Shown: positions 36,778 through 49,490 of the stretch, piece after piece | How positions within the stretch are numbered: the stretch's first letter is position 1 | Layout: every line of letters starts with the position of its first letter | Source: Tubulanus polymorphus | Lineage: Eukaryota > Nemertea > Palaeonemertea > Tubulaniformes > Tubulanidae | NCBI RefSeq assembly: GCF_964204645.1 | Contig: NC_134028.1 | Span: 21,054,153 to 21,118,152, forward strand | Length of the DNA: 64,000 nucleotides | Direction of reading: 5' to 3' | The notes under the pieces: model-generated | Databases searched by the model: none | Told to the model about the DNA's origin: nothing | Seen by the model: only the letters and a program-made list of their open reading frames with translations | Translations under genes and position numbers: made by a program

Positions 36778-37085
36778 TAACATACACAGATTGGATATAA
36801 TACGCTATCATTTATGGCTTTAATAGATAATAGTTGATATCAGCATTGTGATAAAGTACATCCATGCATTATCTTAAAAAGTACATCTATCATTGAAAAT
36901 GACCAATTACTTTTTGTTCACATTCAAGGGGAGTGGGGGAGTGGGGAAGGGAAGGGGGTGAGTATTTGCTCAGAAGGATTTCTAGTGTCACAACGGTACA
37001 GACCTCTACTAGACGCTATCTGATGAGTAGTTTTCAGCAGTTATTTTGACATCAAACATCATATTTCAATAGAAAATGAACTAGA

Positions 37086-37350
37086 GATTTTGAGTGTGCA
37101 TTGATATTTTTGAGAGCAGTTGAGTTAAACAGTAGTCGTAATCAGGTTTGAGCACTGGACGTGGAAATTATACTGATTTTGAGTGAAGTTTGATATTTTT
37201 GAGAGGAGTTGAGGAAACAGTTAGACCCTAGTAGTCGTAGTCAGGTCTGAACACAGAAATAACACTGATTTTGAGTGTAGTTAGATATTTGTTTAGATGA
37301 GTTGCGAAGAAACTACTCTCAAACAGTAGTCGTAGTCAGGTTCTGAATGA
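37086..37350. repeat. ~90-bp tandem repeat, three units
   Basis: Each unit begins 'gattttgagtg' (37086, 37175, 37267) and contains 'agtagtcgtagtcaggt'. Units differ by small indels. The 112-codon ORF further right (37701-38039) has no recognisable domain and contains short 'gacttattggaga' repeats. Confidence 0.8.
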
Positions 37351-38356
37351 ATGGTAACTTACACTGCGGTGCGTGTGTTTAGTTAGATCTACAATAGAAG
37401 AAAACGTCGATTCTCATCTATACACAAATTGATATTTACCTCATTAAATGATTACTGGTTTTTATAACGAGTTTTAAACAGCACCTACAACGATAAAATG
37501 AATGAAACGTGTAGGGCATTAATAAAACGCAAGCACAAGTTTTTCTGTATATCGAGAAATGTTCAATATATAACCTTTCACATTCGCAATCGAACCGAAC
37601 GCCTAGTGACTGTAATACTGATTGTGCGTAAACAATGCGTGTAAGTCAAGATGTTTCAGGACTGCTAGAATTTCTATAGCCGCGATCGCACGGAGACGAT
37701 TTGGCGCAGAAAATTGCCACAATCAGGCCCGAGTCAAATTTTACCCATGACTTATTGGAGAGAGTGACTTATTGGAGACTGACTTATTGGAGAGCAAAAC
37801 ACTCTCACTTGACAAACAAAGCGTGGGTCAGTTCCAGTTGCCAGTTCCAATTCAACGCGATAATTTTACCGGTGCTAAAATTTAGCTCCAGCCTGGTCCG
37901 AAGTTTTTGGTCGGGTCGAATCGACCTCGGACAAACAGGCATGGACCTATTTGGCATCCGTGCGAACCGTTGTTCCGCACCAAATATGGCACGGGCCAAA
38001 AATGCTCGCGTGTTCGCGGCTGCTAACTTTGATAAATGAACTTTTGACGGAGAGAAAAAGACACGGAGCTCAATGTTAGTACCATGTATGGACTTTTATG
38101 ACAACGGTATAGATGAGGTCTACATCGTTATCTCTAGTATGTTTGGGACTATCCTGAAATCCCACCTACAAATAGTAGTGGTTTTCATACATTTCAAATC
38201 AGTCGGACTATAAAAATTTTACGACTTAGAGGGACCTAGGAAATCTTGATTTCAGGACAGATATTTACTCTTTACTCTATTTCTAGTTCTATCTATTACT
38301 GGCCAACTTCAACATGTCGAAGATTTTTGCCAGGTACGGACTTTTGTTGTTAAATC

Positions 38357-38470
38357 ATTGAGTCGACGAGCACTGATATGTGTCCTGACCGAAGCGCATT
38401 GTTTCACTAGGATTCGAACCCTCAACTCCGTTGTGAGTCAAACACCTTATCCACCATGCCACAGGACAGG
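38357..38470 (-). repeat. tRNA-derived SINE or tRNA pseudogene
   Basis: On the minus strand 'gtcctgtggcatggtggata' and 'gagggttcgaatcct' resemble the A and B boxes of RNA polymerase III promoters at tRNA-like spacing. The T-arm and acceptor stem do not pair, so it is not a working tRNA. Confidence 0.55.
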
Positions 38471-40376
38471 ACTTTACTTTTACTCGAAAATGAAAAAGGT
38501 AAAAATGGAACCCGAACCATTGTTTCTGCAGCACGGTTTTACCCGAGACGCAATGACGTGCGACGTGACCATATCTCCGTCGAAGCAAATCTTTTTTATA
38601 AATCGACATTTCCGGGGGAGGGGGGCAAGACGAGCGCAAGGCTTCTCTCGAATTTTTTACACATCTACGGCGTTAATCTTTTTAAAAAGTGAATCTTGTC
38701 TACACGCGAGGCACCGTCGGCAAAAAAATTCCAGATGGTGCCTGAAATAACATCGGCGTACAGTAACCATGGTTACCCGGTCGGTTTGTTAGAGTATTAC
38801 AGTCGGCGTCGATATCAGGTAGTTTTATGATATAACTCAAAGTCTACCAATCAAAACATCAACCGCCGAACGACGATCAAATTAATTAGTCTCGATATCG
38901 TCGAGTATGAATCGGCGTTCGTGGATTTCGAATCGAACGAACCGTGGATCCCGAGTTTATAAATAGATCGATTGCGCTCGATTAAAACGATTCACGAAAT
39001 TACCAACGTTCGAATAATGAACATCGTCGTCGTCAGCAGCGTTCGTTCATTCGCGCCAGGGCCAAAAAAATACGGGCCGCGTGACATGCAGTACACTCGT
39101 ACAGGCTCGATATTAAAACAACAATATACTTTAATGGTAAATTTATGAGACTAGAGCGACACCTAGCGGTAGTATTACTAACTTTTGATACAGCGTAAAA
39201 TCATAAGCAATTCTTTTTGACGCCGTTAAAAGCGTTACAATAATGTTTGTATATATTGGTACCTAAAAGTTATATGAGGTTCTGCGTCGGTCAATGTGCA
39301 TTACATCATCGATATTGGCGTTTCAATTGTGAATTTCAGCATCTAGTAACTAAATATATTTCATACCTCTTTTATTTTTGACAATCATTTTTGAGAGGAT
39401 GTGCGCTACGATCATCAATATATCGGGTTAGACTGGTTGCCAGTCGATTCAATTCAATAATTGATATATTCGAATCTAAAGTAACTTTATCGATCCTTGA
39501 TATCACTTGTGTTTATACGTAATTGATATCATATTTTTTATTGTCGACACAATTACGCAATGCGTGTGGTCGTTCAAGGCATTAAAAAACCTTCAAGTTA
39601 GTTTTCTTGTTAATTACTCGGTCCACGCGAAATTCTTTTCCGTTTGCAAGAATCCAAGAATCTTTTCAAGAATCATTTGCTTGGACACATGTATATCGCC
39701 CTACTGACAGTTCCCTCCTTCAAAAAATGAGTTCATTTCATTATGAGAATCGTTTAAAAACCTATATTCGGCCTCCCCAAATAAGGTTTGAATAGGTCTA
39801 CCCCGTAAACCGAGCTAGTTAAAAAAAATAGGCCTTGACGATATGCTCTACACTAAGGCATGATTTAGGATTTGTTAGCTGGTGCAAGCTGCATAGGTTT
39901 GGCTAAATCGGTTTCTCGTCCAGCGGGTGAACTAAACACAAAGAAACATAATGCGTTTCTTGTTTTTCTCTCGCTTTACGTCTCGTAGGAAACATGTCAT
40001 CGTCTATTCTTTTGTCGCTACGCTCAGTAGTGAAAAGTTGCCTAGTCCTAAAATGATCAGCAGCTCGATGGCTGAAAGTGTGCGACAGTCATCTTTTTTT
40101 TTGTCGGGATTAATCGAAGTAAATGGCTTCAAAACGAACAGACCGATCATACTTCGTACATTAATTCATTATACCATACTACAGAAATAGAAACACATCG
40201 TTCAAAATTACCATTAAAAATAGAATGACTATCAATGTCTCGAGGACGTCTCAACTCTTCCAGGGCCAGTACAAATATCAACGCCGGTGATCAGTCAGAT
40301 CGGCTATATATAGAACTGCGAGATGAGTTTTAAATCTAAGCCACGTAACAGTAAACCTGCGCATGACCGTATATAG
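38471..40376. other. Upstream/intronic, no gene seen
   Basis: The stretch at 38.75-39.1 kb is somewhat CpG-rich. A 70-base segment at about 39405-39480 (tatatcgggttagactggtt and following) recurs inverted at about 44727-44795. No ORF has protein-like character. Confidence 0.5.
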
Positions 40377-40562
40377 TAAAAATGCCAGAGGTAAAATTGC
40401 CATCTAAAGGTTTCAACGCCAGAAGTAAAAATTCCAGGGGTGTAAAAATGCCACGAGGAAATACGCACGAAATACGCACGATATCCGTATATTCACATTC
40501 AAAATCATTACAACAAAAACATCTTTAACTCATGGCATTTTCACCTCTGGCATTATCACCTG
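40377..40562. mobile_element. Short inverted-repeat element
   Basis: 'aaaaatgccagaggtaaaa' at the left is mirrored by 'ttttcacctctggcatt' at the right. Further 'aaaaattccaggggt' and 'aaaaatgccacgagg' motifs repeat the end sequence inside. Probably a MITE. Confidence 0.6.
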
Positions 40563-40854
40563 GATTCATGTATGACTACATGCGTATACTGGGTCCATTC
40601 GCGTCCATTCGTGGCTAATTTTGGGTAAAAATTTCGAACTGAACAAAAACAAGTGTCTAATCGTTTGAACTATTCACCACCACACCCTGTTCGACATTGA
40701 ATACATTTGTTTTACCGGTTTCATACAGCGGGGTGCGGCAACTACAGCAGCCGTAGCTTGACTCAAATTCATTAACCCATTAGCACTCGATCCGCCCTGC
40801 CTATTACTCCTCAAGCCGCCTGAATCTGCCCGACCCTTTTTTTTCGTCCGCTGC

Positions 40855-40920
40855 ACAAAAACGGATTAGTGGGATTCGAACCCAATTCCTTATGATAAAC
40901 AAGACACCCAAGTCCTCAGA
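40855..40920 (-). repeat. tRNA-like SINE fragment
   Basis: On the minus strand 'attgggttcgaatcccacta' matches the B-box consensus GGTTCGAANCC. No clear A box or cloverleaf is seen. Confidence 0.45.
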
Positions 40921-41782
40921 ATGCAGTACAGAAATCAACATCTTCCTATTTTAAATTCTCAAGTATTTGGAGTAAAGACATGCCGGATGTGAGCGTTCAA
41001 ACTTCAAATCCAAGTAAGTCATCCAAGTAAGTCTGGATGAATTCCGAAGGGGGGGGGGGAGAATGACACGATTTTGGTGGCCCACCTCATCAAATCTTGT
41101 ATCATATGAAAGATTTGACTATTTACTACATAATAACACTAACTTTTAGTGCATGAAAATAAACTGGGAATGAGTCGATTCTGTATCGTGATAAATGTGG
41201 ATTTTCCCTTGAATTTTTCAGAGGAGAAATAGAGGCTACATAGTGAAATTCCTGAGTGGGGTTAATAAATCCTGAACATTGTCACGTCGGTTTCACGTTC
41301 GGGTATAGGCAATAGAGTCTCGAGAAACAATTGTTGAGAAACAAAATCATTTTAGAGCAGATTTGATGAATCGGTGATAAACATTCAAAAATAGACGTAC
41401 GTACTGCTTGAATGATAGAGATTAACGCCGATTCAGCGCAGAAAAAGACATATCTTTATAACACAGATAGTTCATAATATATAATTATATCTATATAGAT
41501 AAATATAAATTGTAAAATTAGGGAGACATTGTTTATCGAAACCAAACGTCCATACGTTATTACAACAGGTTAACAGTTTGTGCAATTAAGGTGAAAATGT
41601 AGTTTTCTCGTAATAAAAAAATCAAAAAAAAAAAGATTTGAAATTGAGACGCTTCTTTAAACGCTTCTAGAGATTTTTAATGATAATCGCCATTTTGCAA
41701 AGTTTCCAGTCGAGGAGGCGAAAGAACTTTCTAGAAGATAACGACAACGAGCTCTGCTGAAATTCATTTCAATCGAACCTAA

Positions 41783-42177
41783 AGCTGCGTTCACGCTAGG
41801 ATTTCCGTACGGTACTAAGCGTTCACACTTGGAAATCATCCGAGGCCTATTCGCGGCTTCTTAAGCATGGAACGCGATTCCGCGCCGAAAACCCATTCTC
41901 GGTACAGAACTGAGCCGGCCACGAATTTTGTCATGTAAACGCAGATTCGGCGCTTAGCTAGCCGCGTATTTACATCCCCGTAGTACAATACACTCGACGC
42001 TAATTACACTGCCCTCTATCGGCATACCGGAAGACTACTATACTGGGCTTACTAAGCCCCGAATTGCCGACTCTATGTGTGAACGTAAAAGTCTGTGTAA
42101 GCGTTGTATTTTGGTGAATTCGACACCAGCGAAGTACGGTTCTTCATACGCTCTGAATCTAGTGCGAACGTGGCTTA
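41783..42177. mobile_element. MITE with GTTCACGC-type ends
   Basis: The left end agctgcgttcacgctagg and the right end ctagtgcgaacgtggctta are imperfect inverted repeats about 395 bp apart. The interior is CpG-rich compared with its surroundings and non-coding. Confidence 0.6.
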
Positions 42178-42499
42178 TGCCGATCTAGAATTGTTGTCGA
42201 CACCTTCACCGCTCACTCAAACTAGAGTAGTGGTCACAGCTTGTCATTGGCTCATCACCAGTCGTGGTATTGTAATATAATGTAAGCAAAAATTCACATT
42301 ATCCTAAAATGACGTTCACAGAGTTACAGTCCTATAGGCCTGGTATTAATCATCGGGGTGTCGCACCTGATAGCATCTGAACCGAATGAAACCTGGTCAG
42401 AGAGGCCGCGGTCTGGTATCACGAAAAAGTAAAACTAAATTCTTTGGTTTAGTTGCTGTTGGATACTTCATGCAGTTCAAACCTAAAGGAGAATTTACC

Positions 42500-42800
42500 G
42501 AATGGTACTCAGTTCTGAGTACCCCAACAGCGCATTTATCGACGAATGTACTTGTTTCGAGGTATGGTACTCGGCACATTTATCCAAGGGTATACTCATT
42601 TTTGCATACTGTACTTGTCTTACCACGCTCAAGCGCGTGGTAATGCTGGGCATACCCCAGAAAAGAAAATGGCGGCCACTCGTACGCAGTTCGGCCATAT
42701 TTGTTGCAACGAAAATCAACGTAGGGGCCTACCTCATTTATCCACAAGGGATACTCAGAATTGAGTACCCTGTACTCGTCGAGTACTGTACCTGGAATTA
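42500..42800. repeat. Element with ggtactcag palindromes
   Basis: Begins with the perfect palindrome ggtactcagttctgagtacc. Related words (actcagaattgagtaccc, gtactcgtcgagtac) close the segment, and a further hairpin (accacgctcaagcgcgtggt) lies in the middle. The overlapping ORFs of 60-99 codons on both strands follow from this structure and are not considered genes. Confidence 0.5.
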
Positions 42801-42844
42801 GGTACGTTTCGATAAATTCGCCTTGAACTTTTTCATGAAAGCGG

Positions 42845-42910
42845 GCACAGTGCCATTTTCACCCGTCAAGGGATTCGAACCCACTACGCTAAAGCTGTTC
42901 GCCGAACCCC
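42845..42910 (-). repeat. tRNA-like SINE fragment
   Basis: The minus strand has 'gtgggttcgaatcccttgac', a good B-box match. Downstream, 'gaggatggcacagtg' at about 43175 echoes 'atggcactgtg' here, suggesting a pair of related fragments. Confidence 0.45.
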
Positions 42911-43806
42911 TTGACCTCAAGAGTCGTTGGAGTCGTTACTAGCCGACCAGAATCCGGCCGTACCAATCACAGCGCTTGTAACAAACGACTTTAGGCTTCT
43001 ATTGGTTTTCCTGTTGAATGGACCAATCAGCGAACGTTTTACTGAACAAGGAAGTATTTTGCAAATCGATATATGACGTCATGCGCAACAGCGCCAGTAA
43101 TGAAATCACGCTTCGTGAAGCCAGGGGGCTGGTGGAAGCGAGTTCTGGAGTGATACCGGACCCCTGGCAAGCGAGGATGGCACAGTGCTAAAACAACCAT
43201 ATTACAGAGCATATGTGAAATAAAATCAAATAATTACAATACCACCAAATTGTTATTTTTGCGTTTTTTCTTATAGTTAAAACGATATTTTTGTTCTGCG
43301 AATATGTTCTAACCCCGGCTCTGCTTTCAGTGAGTTATTATCCGTATAGGTCGGTTTCGAAGCGATCGGGGCGAGACAAGTGAATAACTGCCTTATTACC
43401 AGACAAACAATGCATACATAGGTATACACAGTCGGTCTGCTTTGTACAGTACCATACATGACACTGAGCCATAATCAATGAGGACACGACAGTAGAAACA
43501 GCTGAACAGTTTATATCAATAAGTTTGTTTTTAAAGCTATTTATGAATATGAATCAGTTTAATACGATACTGAGTATTTCATCAACAACAGTTCAATATT
43601 CAACATCTCGAAAAAAAAGATCCATTGTAACGGCAGAAAAATATCAATAATTGATTTTGATATCGATGATAAAAAATCTAAGCCTAATGGTTCCCTGACC
43701 CGATCCCGGGAGGTAGCTGTGAGGAAGCATTTACATTAGAAACAAAGAAAGCTACTGAAATAAGCCCCAACCCGCCCGAACAGCTAGGCTCTGGGCTGGC
43801 TTAGTG

Positions 43807-44090
43807 CAGGGGCGGATCCAGGGCATGTTGTGACCATGTCGACCAATAAAAAGGGCACATATTCTTAATTTAGGGCGGAAATGCATATCAGCAAAGATTT
43901 TACCATCATTTTAGAGCTTTCTGAGCATCTCTGAGAGGCATTTAGTCAAGAAACATAGGTTATATATTTAGGAAAAATATCTATCGCGTATCTCAGGTGG
44001 TTACGACGGCAAATTTTGATACAGAAAAAAAATAAAAAGGCACTTTAAAATTCCGACCGTGTCAGGCGACACGGTCTAAATCCGCCCCAG
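43807..44090. mobile_element. hAT-like MITE
   Basis: The left end caggggcggatccag and the right end ctaaatccgccccag are imperfect inverted termini of the widespread hAT-type CAGGGGCGG ends. About 284 bp, non-coding. The flanking 8 bases do not match exactly, so the target duplication has decayed or the borders are a few bases off. Confidence 0.7.
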
Positions 44091-46895
44091 TAGCGAATTA
44101 GCGAGGAATTTGCCAGGTTAAAAATTACCCAAACACGAAACCACCGAAGATTGAGTAAAACAGTGAAATAACGCTTTATTCCTGGAATGAACCGCTCTAA
44201 AAGAGGTTCAGCCTACAATGCCTATACGTATATACACATAGGCCTACATATGTATTTTTTGTATCGATCATTATTTTTCATTGAACTAATAGAGAACATC
44301 ACTCTGATATGAGACACGAACGCGCAGTGTGCGTAGGTGGGTTTCGTATCCTATTTGGAAACGGAAAATATTGTCGGCGAATGAAGAATTGCCAAGATAA
44401 GAAACGCGCGACCCAATCGGCTAGTAGGTCATAGGCGCAAAGTCTACGCTATAAACTAAACTACGCAGTGACCCGATTCATAAATCGTCCGTCGCCGAAA
44501 ATAGAAACAAACTCCAAAATTTGGAGCAACGATAAGCGAGGTTTTAGTACCTGAAGTTATCTTGACTCATGACATCATATACCACACTCAGTCAGGTGAG
44601 GTATGAACAAGAAAACTAACTTGACAGTTTACTGACGCCTTGAAATTCATTGCTTAATATTGTCTCAATAGATAATATATTATTGTAAGTCGTATAATAT
44701 TAGTGATGGGTATGGTTATTTCGGATTTGAATATATCGATAATTGAATTGAATTGACCGGCAACCAGTCTAAGCCCCGATATATCGACGACGTATAGAGG
44801 GCATCCTCGAAAAAATAATCCTATCAAAATCTTTCAAACATAAAAAGTTAGAAATAAAGAGATACGAAAACCTAAGAGTTATGAAATATCAACACCAGAA
44901 TTCGCGTCAATTGTAACGTTTATTTTGGAACGCCAATATTGATGACATAGTGCACATCCATTCGCACAGAAAGAAACCCTCACATAATGCACACTAGGTA
45001 GCAATATATATAAACTGTAACCGTTTTTACGGCATAAAAAAAAATATCAATCCCAATTTCGTGTAAAACATAATCCTGAATTAGTTGAGTCTCAACTAAT
45101 TCGCCATTTCGATAAGTCATCGCATTACTGAAGATGTGTCGCTATTTTTCTAAGTCCCGATTTACATTCGCTATTCGATTAACTAAGTGTAAGTCGTTTA
45201 TTTGGATAATATGTCGACAAAAAGATCGTCAAAACTATTAACGACTTAGGAAGCAAGTTCGAGAACGCTGTTTAACCTAATTTACAAATACGATCAAACG
45301 TTTTATTCTACTTACGTGCAGAATGTAAGAAGGGCGACTATCTAAAAATAGACTATTTTTGTGGTTTCGATCGCCGCGGAATTTCCCATCCGTGGAGACC
45401 GACTAGACGCGAATCGAACTTCGAGAGCTCGCATAAAAACGTTATTCGAATAATGACGAAACCGACGTCGTAAAAATCTAGCGCATAGAAATTCCTACAG
45501 TCGGCAAAAAATCTAGGCCAATAAGCGTAATGATATACGAATGAACTGGTGGAATCAGGTAGTCAATATCTAATTCATGCGGTTTTAGTATTGTGTCGCA
45601 ATACACGTGAATCGTGAGGCAAATACCCGTACAATAGAGAAAACCAGTTTTTTTTAAGGAGATCTTAAAACACACACTGAGTTCCACATACTCGGATGAT
45701 TTCCATGCGCGCAGCTCAGTTCGTATTGTTAAGGGCGATGTCGTCGGTTTTGTCATTGCGAATCTATGTTTCCTCGGAGACCGTATTCCATTAGCGCCGA
45801 CCTACTGCGGCGAGTGAGGATGGCACCAGGTGTCGCCAGTGGTCGCTAAGTTCTCGCGCTTCGATCTCTAACGCGTTTCTCCGACGTCAATGAATCATCT
45901 AAGAACTAAACTAAACACCTACATTTCAATGGCCAGGGATGAAAACGGCCCATATTGAAAAAGTCAGAAAATATTTTCAAAAAAAGAATTCTTTTGGGGA
46001 AGAAAAATCAGTAGGCTAACTCTTAGCCAAAAAACTTACTTCCTTTTGGTCAAAATGTTAATAGTTTGGGCCTGAATTAGAGCCGCTTTTTGAATGAGAC
46101 GCCATATTGGTTTCTCCGACTCCACAGTTGTGCTAACAACTGCCGAAAACTGTCATAAGGAGCGCCCCTAACTACGGAGCGCTCCGATGTGACGCCCGCG
46201 ATTGAGGTGATTAAAGCGATTAAGGTGATTTACACTGTTCTCAGGAATAAAGAAAATGTTAGAAAAGGTCGGAAATCCGTCTATGGTCAGAAGATTTTCA
46301 TCCCTGAAGCCTAAAAATCCGGATCAAATATTATTTTGATTGATAATTGATTCATCCAAGAGAAAAGTTTATTCGATTTTGTCTGAAACGTAGAACAAAT
46401 TGAACGCCGAAGACCGCGTAACTAACTACTAGTGACACCTGGTGGACCCTCACTTAAATTTCAGATTGAAGCATCGGGCTCAGGGTCTGCCGCGGTCGCT
46501 GCGCGATACGGTTAATTATCGCGAACACGCGCTCGAAGGGTTGAAAATAAAATCCACCCGGGGAAAAACCTGTTAGTCGCCATGGCAACCGGTTTTTTAA
46601 TCGTATAAAACTGATTCGCGCGAATACTCGCGGTTCGACGAGACTCGGCGCATCGATAAACCATCGTACTTCAGAACACAAAAACGAAACGGACGAACTT
46701 CGACATTATATATATTCTCCAAACACTTCCCGCTCGATAGCGTGGTGGCGCGGTGACATTATACCCGTCCCGCGGGCCCGGTATTCTATTAGAAGTAACA
46801 AATACTGATAATCACGAACAGTCGGTTCAAAGCAAGGCTACCGGGCGGTAATGTTGTCGTTATTATCTTTATCGCGTACAATACGATGTTGTGAA
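44091..46895. other. Upstream/intronic, mostly featureless
   Basis: Contains the inverted partner (44727-44795) of the 39.4-kb segment and a CpG-enriched stretch at about 46480-46780. Near 46405-46465 is a short segment (ctactagtgacacctggtgg) resembling part of the long repeat family at 1200 and 3010. No coding potential was recognised. Confidence 0.5.
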
Positions 46896-46940
46896 TGGTG
46901 TGGAATCACGAGGAGCAATAAAGTTTTGAATTGAATTGGT
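46896..46940 (+). repeat. Retroposon 3' tail
   Basis: 'caataaagttttgaattgaa' followed by ttgg: a poly(A)-signal-like word and a GAATT-type tail as seen at retroposon ends. Confidence 0.4.
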
Positions 46941-46984
46941 GTGTCAGATCTGATCTGGAGTCAACGGATAGACGGAGACACTGC

Positions 46985-47165
46985 GGAGAAGAGAGAGGGA
47001 GAAAATAGTGAGAAAGAGAGAGCAGAACGGAGAGAGGAGAGAGTGTTTGCAATCTACACAATTCAATTTACTCGGTGGCAAATCGGTCATTAAATTCGCA
47101 TACGTCTTATTCATGTGTCAAACGTAGTGATCATACGACGAGAGGGAGAGAGAGAGAGAGGCTCA
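46985..47165. repeat. GA-rich low-complexity tract
   Basis: Interrupted AG-rich runs at 46985-47045 and a purer (AG)n at about 47144-47160. Confidence 0.75.
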
Positions 47166-47394
47166 CAGCAAACACAGTCATCACATCATCCCCGACATAC
47201 CGATCGTCCGTCCATCCGTCCTCAGAATCATACTTCACAACTATAGAGTTCGAGGAGGGGAGGGGGTGAGCCCATGTTTTCCCATTTATAGTTCTTCCGT
47301 GAAATTACCTCAGCGATTATACAACAAGCAATTTGATTGGTGCCGCAAGTTTTCGTGCAGCAAAGCTGCGCATTGTTCCTGCGCACCCGGTCTA

Positions 47395-47470
47395 CTGTGG
47401 CAGGGGTTCGTGCCGTGGCTGAGTGAAGCGATGCCATCGGGTTCGAATCCCTGCCGCAGGAGGATGCTGT
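47395..47470 (+). repeat. tRNA-derived SINE fragment
   Basis: 'ccgtggctgagtgaagcg' (A-box-like) is followed by 'cgggttcgaatccctgcc' (B-box). The same words occur at 2375-2400 and 15335-15355, so they belong to one dispersed family. The distance between boxes is shorter than in a tRNA, so this is a SINE head rather than a gene. Confidence 0.6.
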
Positions 47471-48015
47471 GGCGAGTGAGAAGTCACTACTGATATTAGT
47501 TAGTAGATTTAGTAAGTTAAGTCTTGCGCGTTCGATTTCTAATATATTTGTTGGTAGATTGATCGAGTTTACATCGATCCGGTTTAAACTTGATCTTCGC
47601 ACACGTATGATCGTCACGGCATCTGGTGGCGTGACGGTTCACCGGGTCGCCAATCGACGCGATCCGTTCATTTTTTCGAGGGTCTTTTCATCGGATCGAT
47701 GCGCTGTGGCGGTTGCGCGAGCGGATAAACCAGATTAACCTACGTCATCATCATCATCATCATCGCGCACCGAATACTAACACTGCAGACGGCATAACCA
47801 ACATTCCAACGTCTAATCGGGCTTCCCTGTTGTATAAATTTAGAATCCTCGTATAAACCCGCGCGAGCATGTAAACAGCGGCGAGTGTTTTTCGAACAGT
47901 GTATTATATAGATTACAATGAAAACATACTTATGTTCACATCACTGAAAATAGATCCACATATTTCACCGATCCAGTTAGAAACGATGAGATCGGGTGAA
48001 TACTCGTGATTCTAC

Positions 48016-48382
48016 GCAGCTCTCCTGGCGTTCTATGTTCGAGATTTACATTCAGAAAATTCCAGATTCCCAAACATTTTCTACAAAACGATGCCTTCGT
48101 TTGAGAGAAAGTGCCATTTTCGGGTTATTCTGGATTAAGTTGACCTAATTAAGTTTAGAGTTGACCTCATTGAGAGTAGCATCGACCTAAGTAGAATCGC
48201 AGCTCTCCTGGTGTTCTATGTTCGAGATTTACATTTGGAAAATTCCAGATTCCCAAACATTTTCTACAAAACGATGCCTTTGTTCGAGAGAAAGTGCCAT
48301 TTTCGGTTTTTTTCTGGATTAAGTTGACCTAATTAAGTTTAGAGTTGACCTCATTGAGAGTAGCATCGACCTAAGTAAAATT
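48016..48382. repeat. 183-bp tandem duplication
   Basis: Two adjacent copies (48016-48198 and 48199-48382), each beginning gcagctctcctgg. They are nearly identical apart from a few substitutions and a small indel, so the event is recent. The right half contains several 'gttgacct' words. No ORF. Confidence 0.92.
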
Positions 48383-48840
48383 GACCTATAAATTGAACAT
48401 AGAGTTGACCCGATTAAGTGTAACCAGAGTTGAATGGACAGCATAGCCTCCACATAGCTTTAGTTGGCTACGAATTAACAGTCATTGGCCTATCTACGTG
48501 GTAGAATTGTTAAAATAGTCTACAAAATGAGTAGAGAAATAGATACGATATTCTTTTCAGAATTGTCTGAATTTATCGATTTTTACTGTTGTTGTTGCTT
48601 ATTTTCTCAGGGATTAAACCCATAGAATGTACATCTTATCATCGCCTATATCTACCAGTATGTGTGTATAATAGCTGACGGTTTTTTCATCTATAACAAC
48701 ACTTACCGCTGAACAGCTGTGGGGAAATGTTGGTAAACGTTGTTACTTATCCATCTTGTATGAGTTGTTGATCGACTGCCACTACCGGGGGTTACTTTTA
48801 TGTTGTGTAACACGAGATGAGACTCTCTCTCGTGCAACTG

Positions 48841-49270
48841 GTACTTATTGAAGTACAACTCCGAGGCAATCGGTAATTATTGAAGTAAGAGTCGGAAGAA
48901 ACCGTACTTATCGAAGTATGAGTCGGAGGAAACTAGTGCTTATCGAAGTAGGAGTTGATGGAAGCTGGTACTTATCGTAGTACAACTCGGAGGCAATTGG
49001 TAATTATTGAAGTACGAGTCGGAGGAAACCGTACTTATCAAAGTACGAGTCAGAGGAAACTAGTGCTTATCGAAGTAGCGGTTGATGGAAACCAGTACTT
49101 ATTAAAGTACAACTCGGAGGCACCGGTAATTATTGAAGTACGAGTCAGAAACAAATCCGTACTTATCGAAGTACGAGTCAGGGGAAAACTGTACTTATCA
49201 AAGTACGAGTCAGAGGGAACTAGTGCTTATCAAAGTGTGCGTCGTTGGTAAGTGCTTATCGAAGTACAAT
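48841..49270. repeat. Minisatellite with 127-bp higher-order units
   Basis: Basic ~32-base units contain 'gtacttatcgaagtac' plus a spacer such as 'gagtcggaggaaacc'. Four differing units make a 127-bp higher-order unit, which starts at 48841, 48968 and 49095. Each basic unit carries a small perfect hairpin (gtactt / aagtac). A decayed outlying piece lies at about 49430-49490. The 98-codon ORF over it is a by-product. Confidence 0.9.
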
Positions 49271-49490
49271 TCAATTTTTGATTGCCGCGACCAATTGCTG
49301 ATTTTTGACAGGGTCTAATACGGCTGGGGCGAATTTACTTCTATTTCGTCAAAAACATAATATATAGAAAGAAAAAAACCTCATTCAGTAAATTATTGCA
49401 GTTGCTACAGTTCCAACGCCACTGGAGCTGGAGGAAACCGCACTTAGCCAAGTACGAGTCAGAGGAAACCAAGCTAATCAAAGCACTATA

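Noticed and set aside
37701-38039. 112-codon plus-strand ORF
   Set aside because: Contains short nucleotide repeats, no domain and no splice or poly(A) context.
38390-38462. Possible functional tRNA gene on the minus strand
   Set aside because: Box-like words are present, but the acceptor and T stems do not pair.
38358-38750. 130-codon plus-strand ORF and a 94-codon antisense ORF
   Set aside because: Overlap a tRNA-derived SINE; the frame follows from that sequence.
42386-42801. Overlapping ORFs of 60-99 codons on both strands
   Set aside because: Explained by a palindrome-rich repeat.
48955-49318. 98- and 61-codon ORFs with repeated IEVRVGGN-type sequence
   Set aside because: Translation of the minisatellite; the frame changes between higher-order units.
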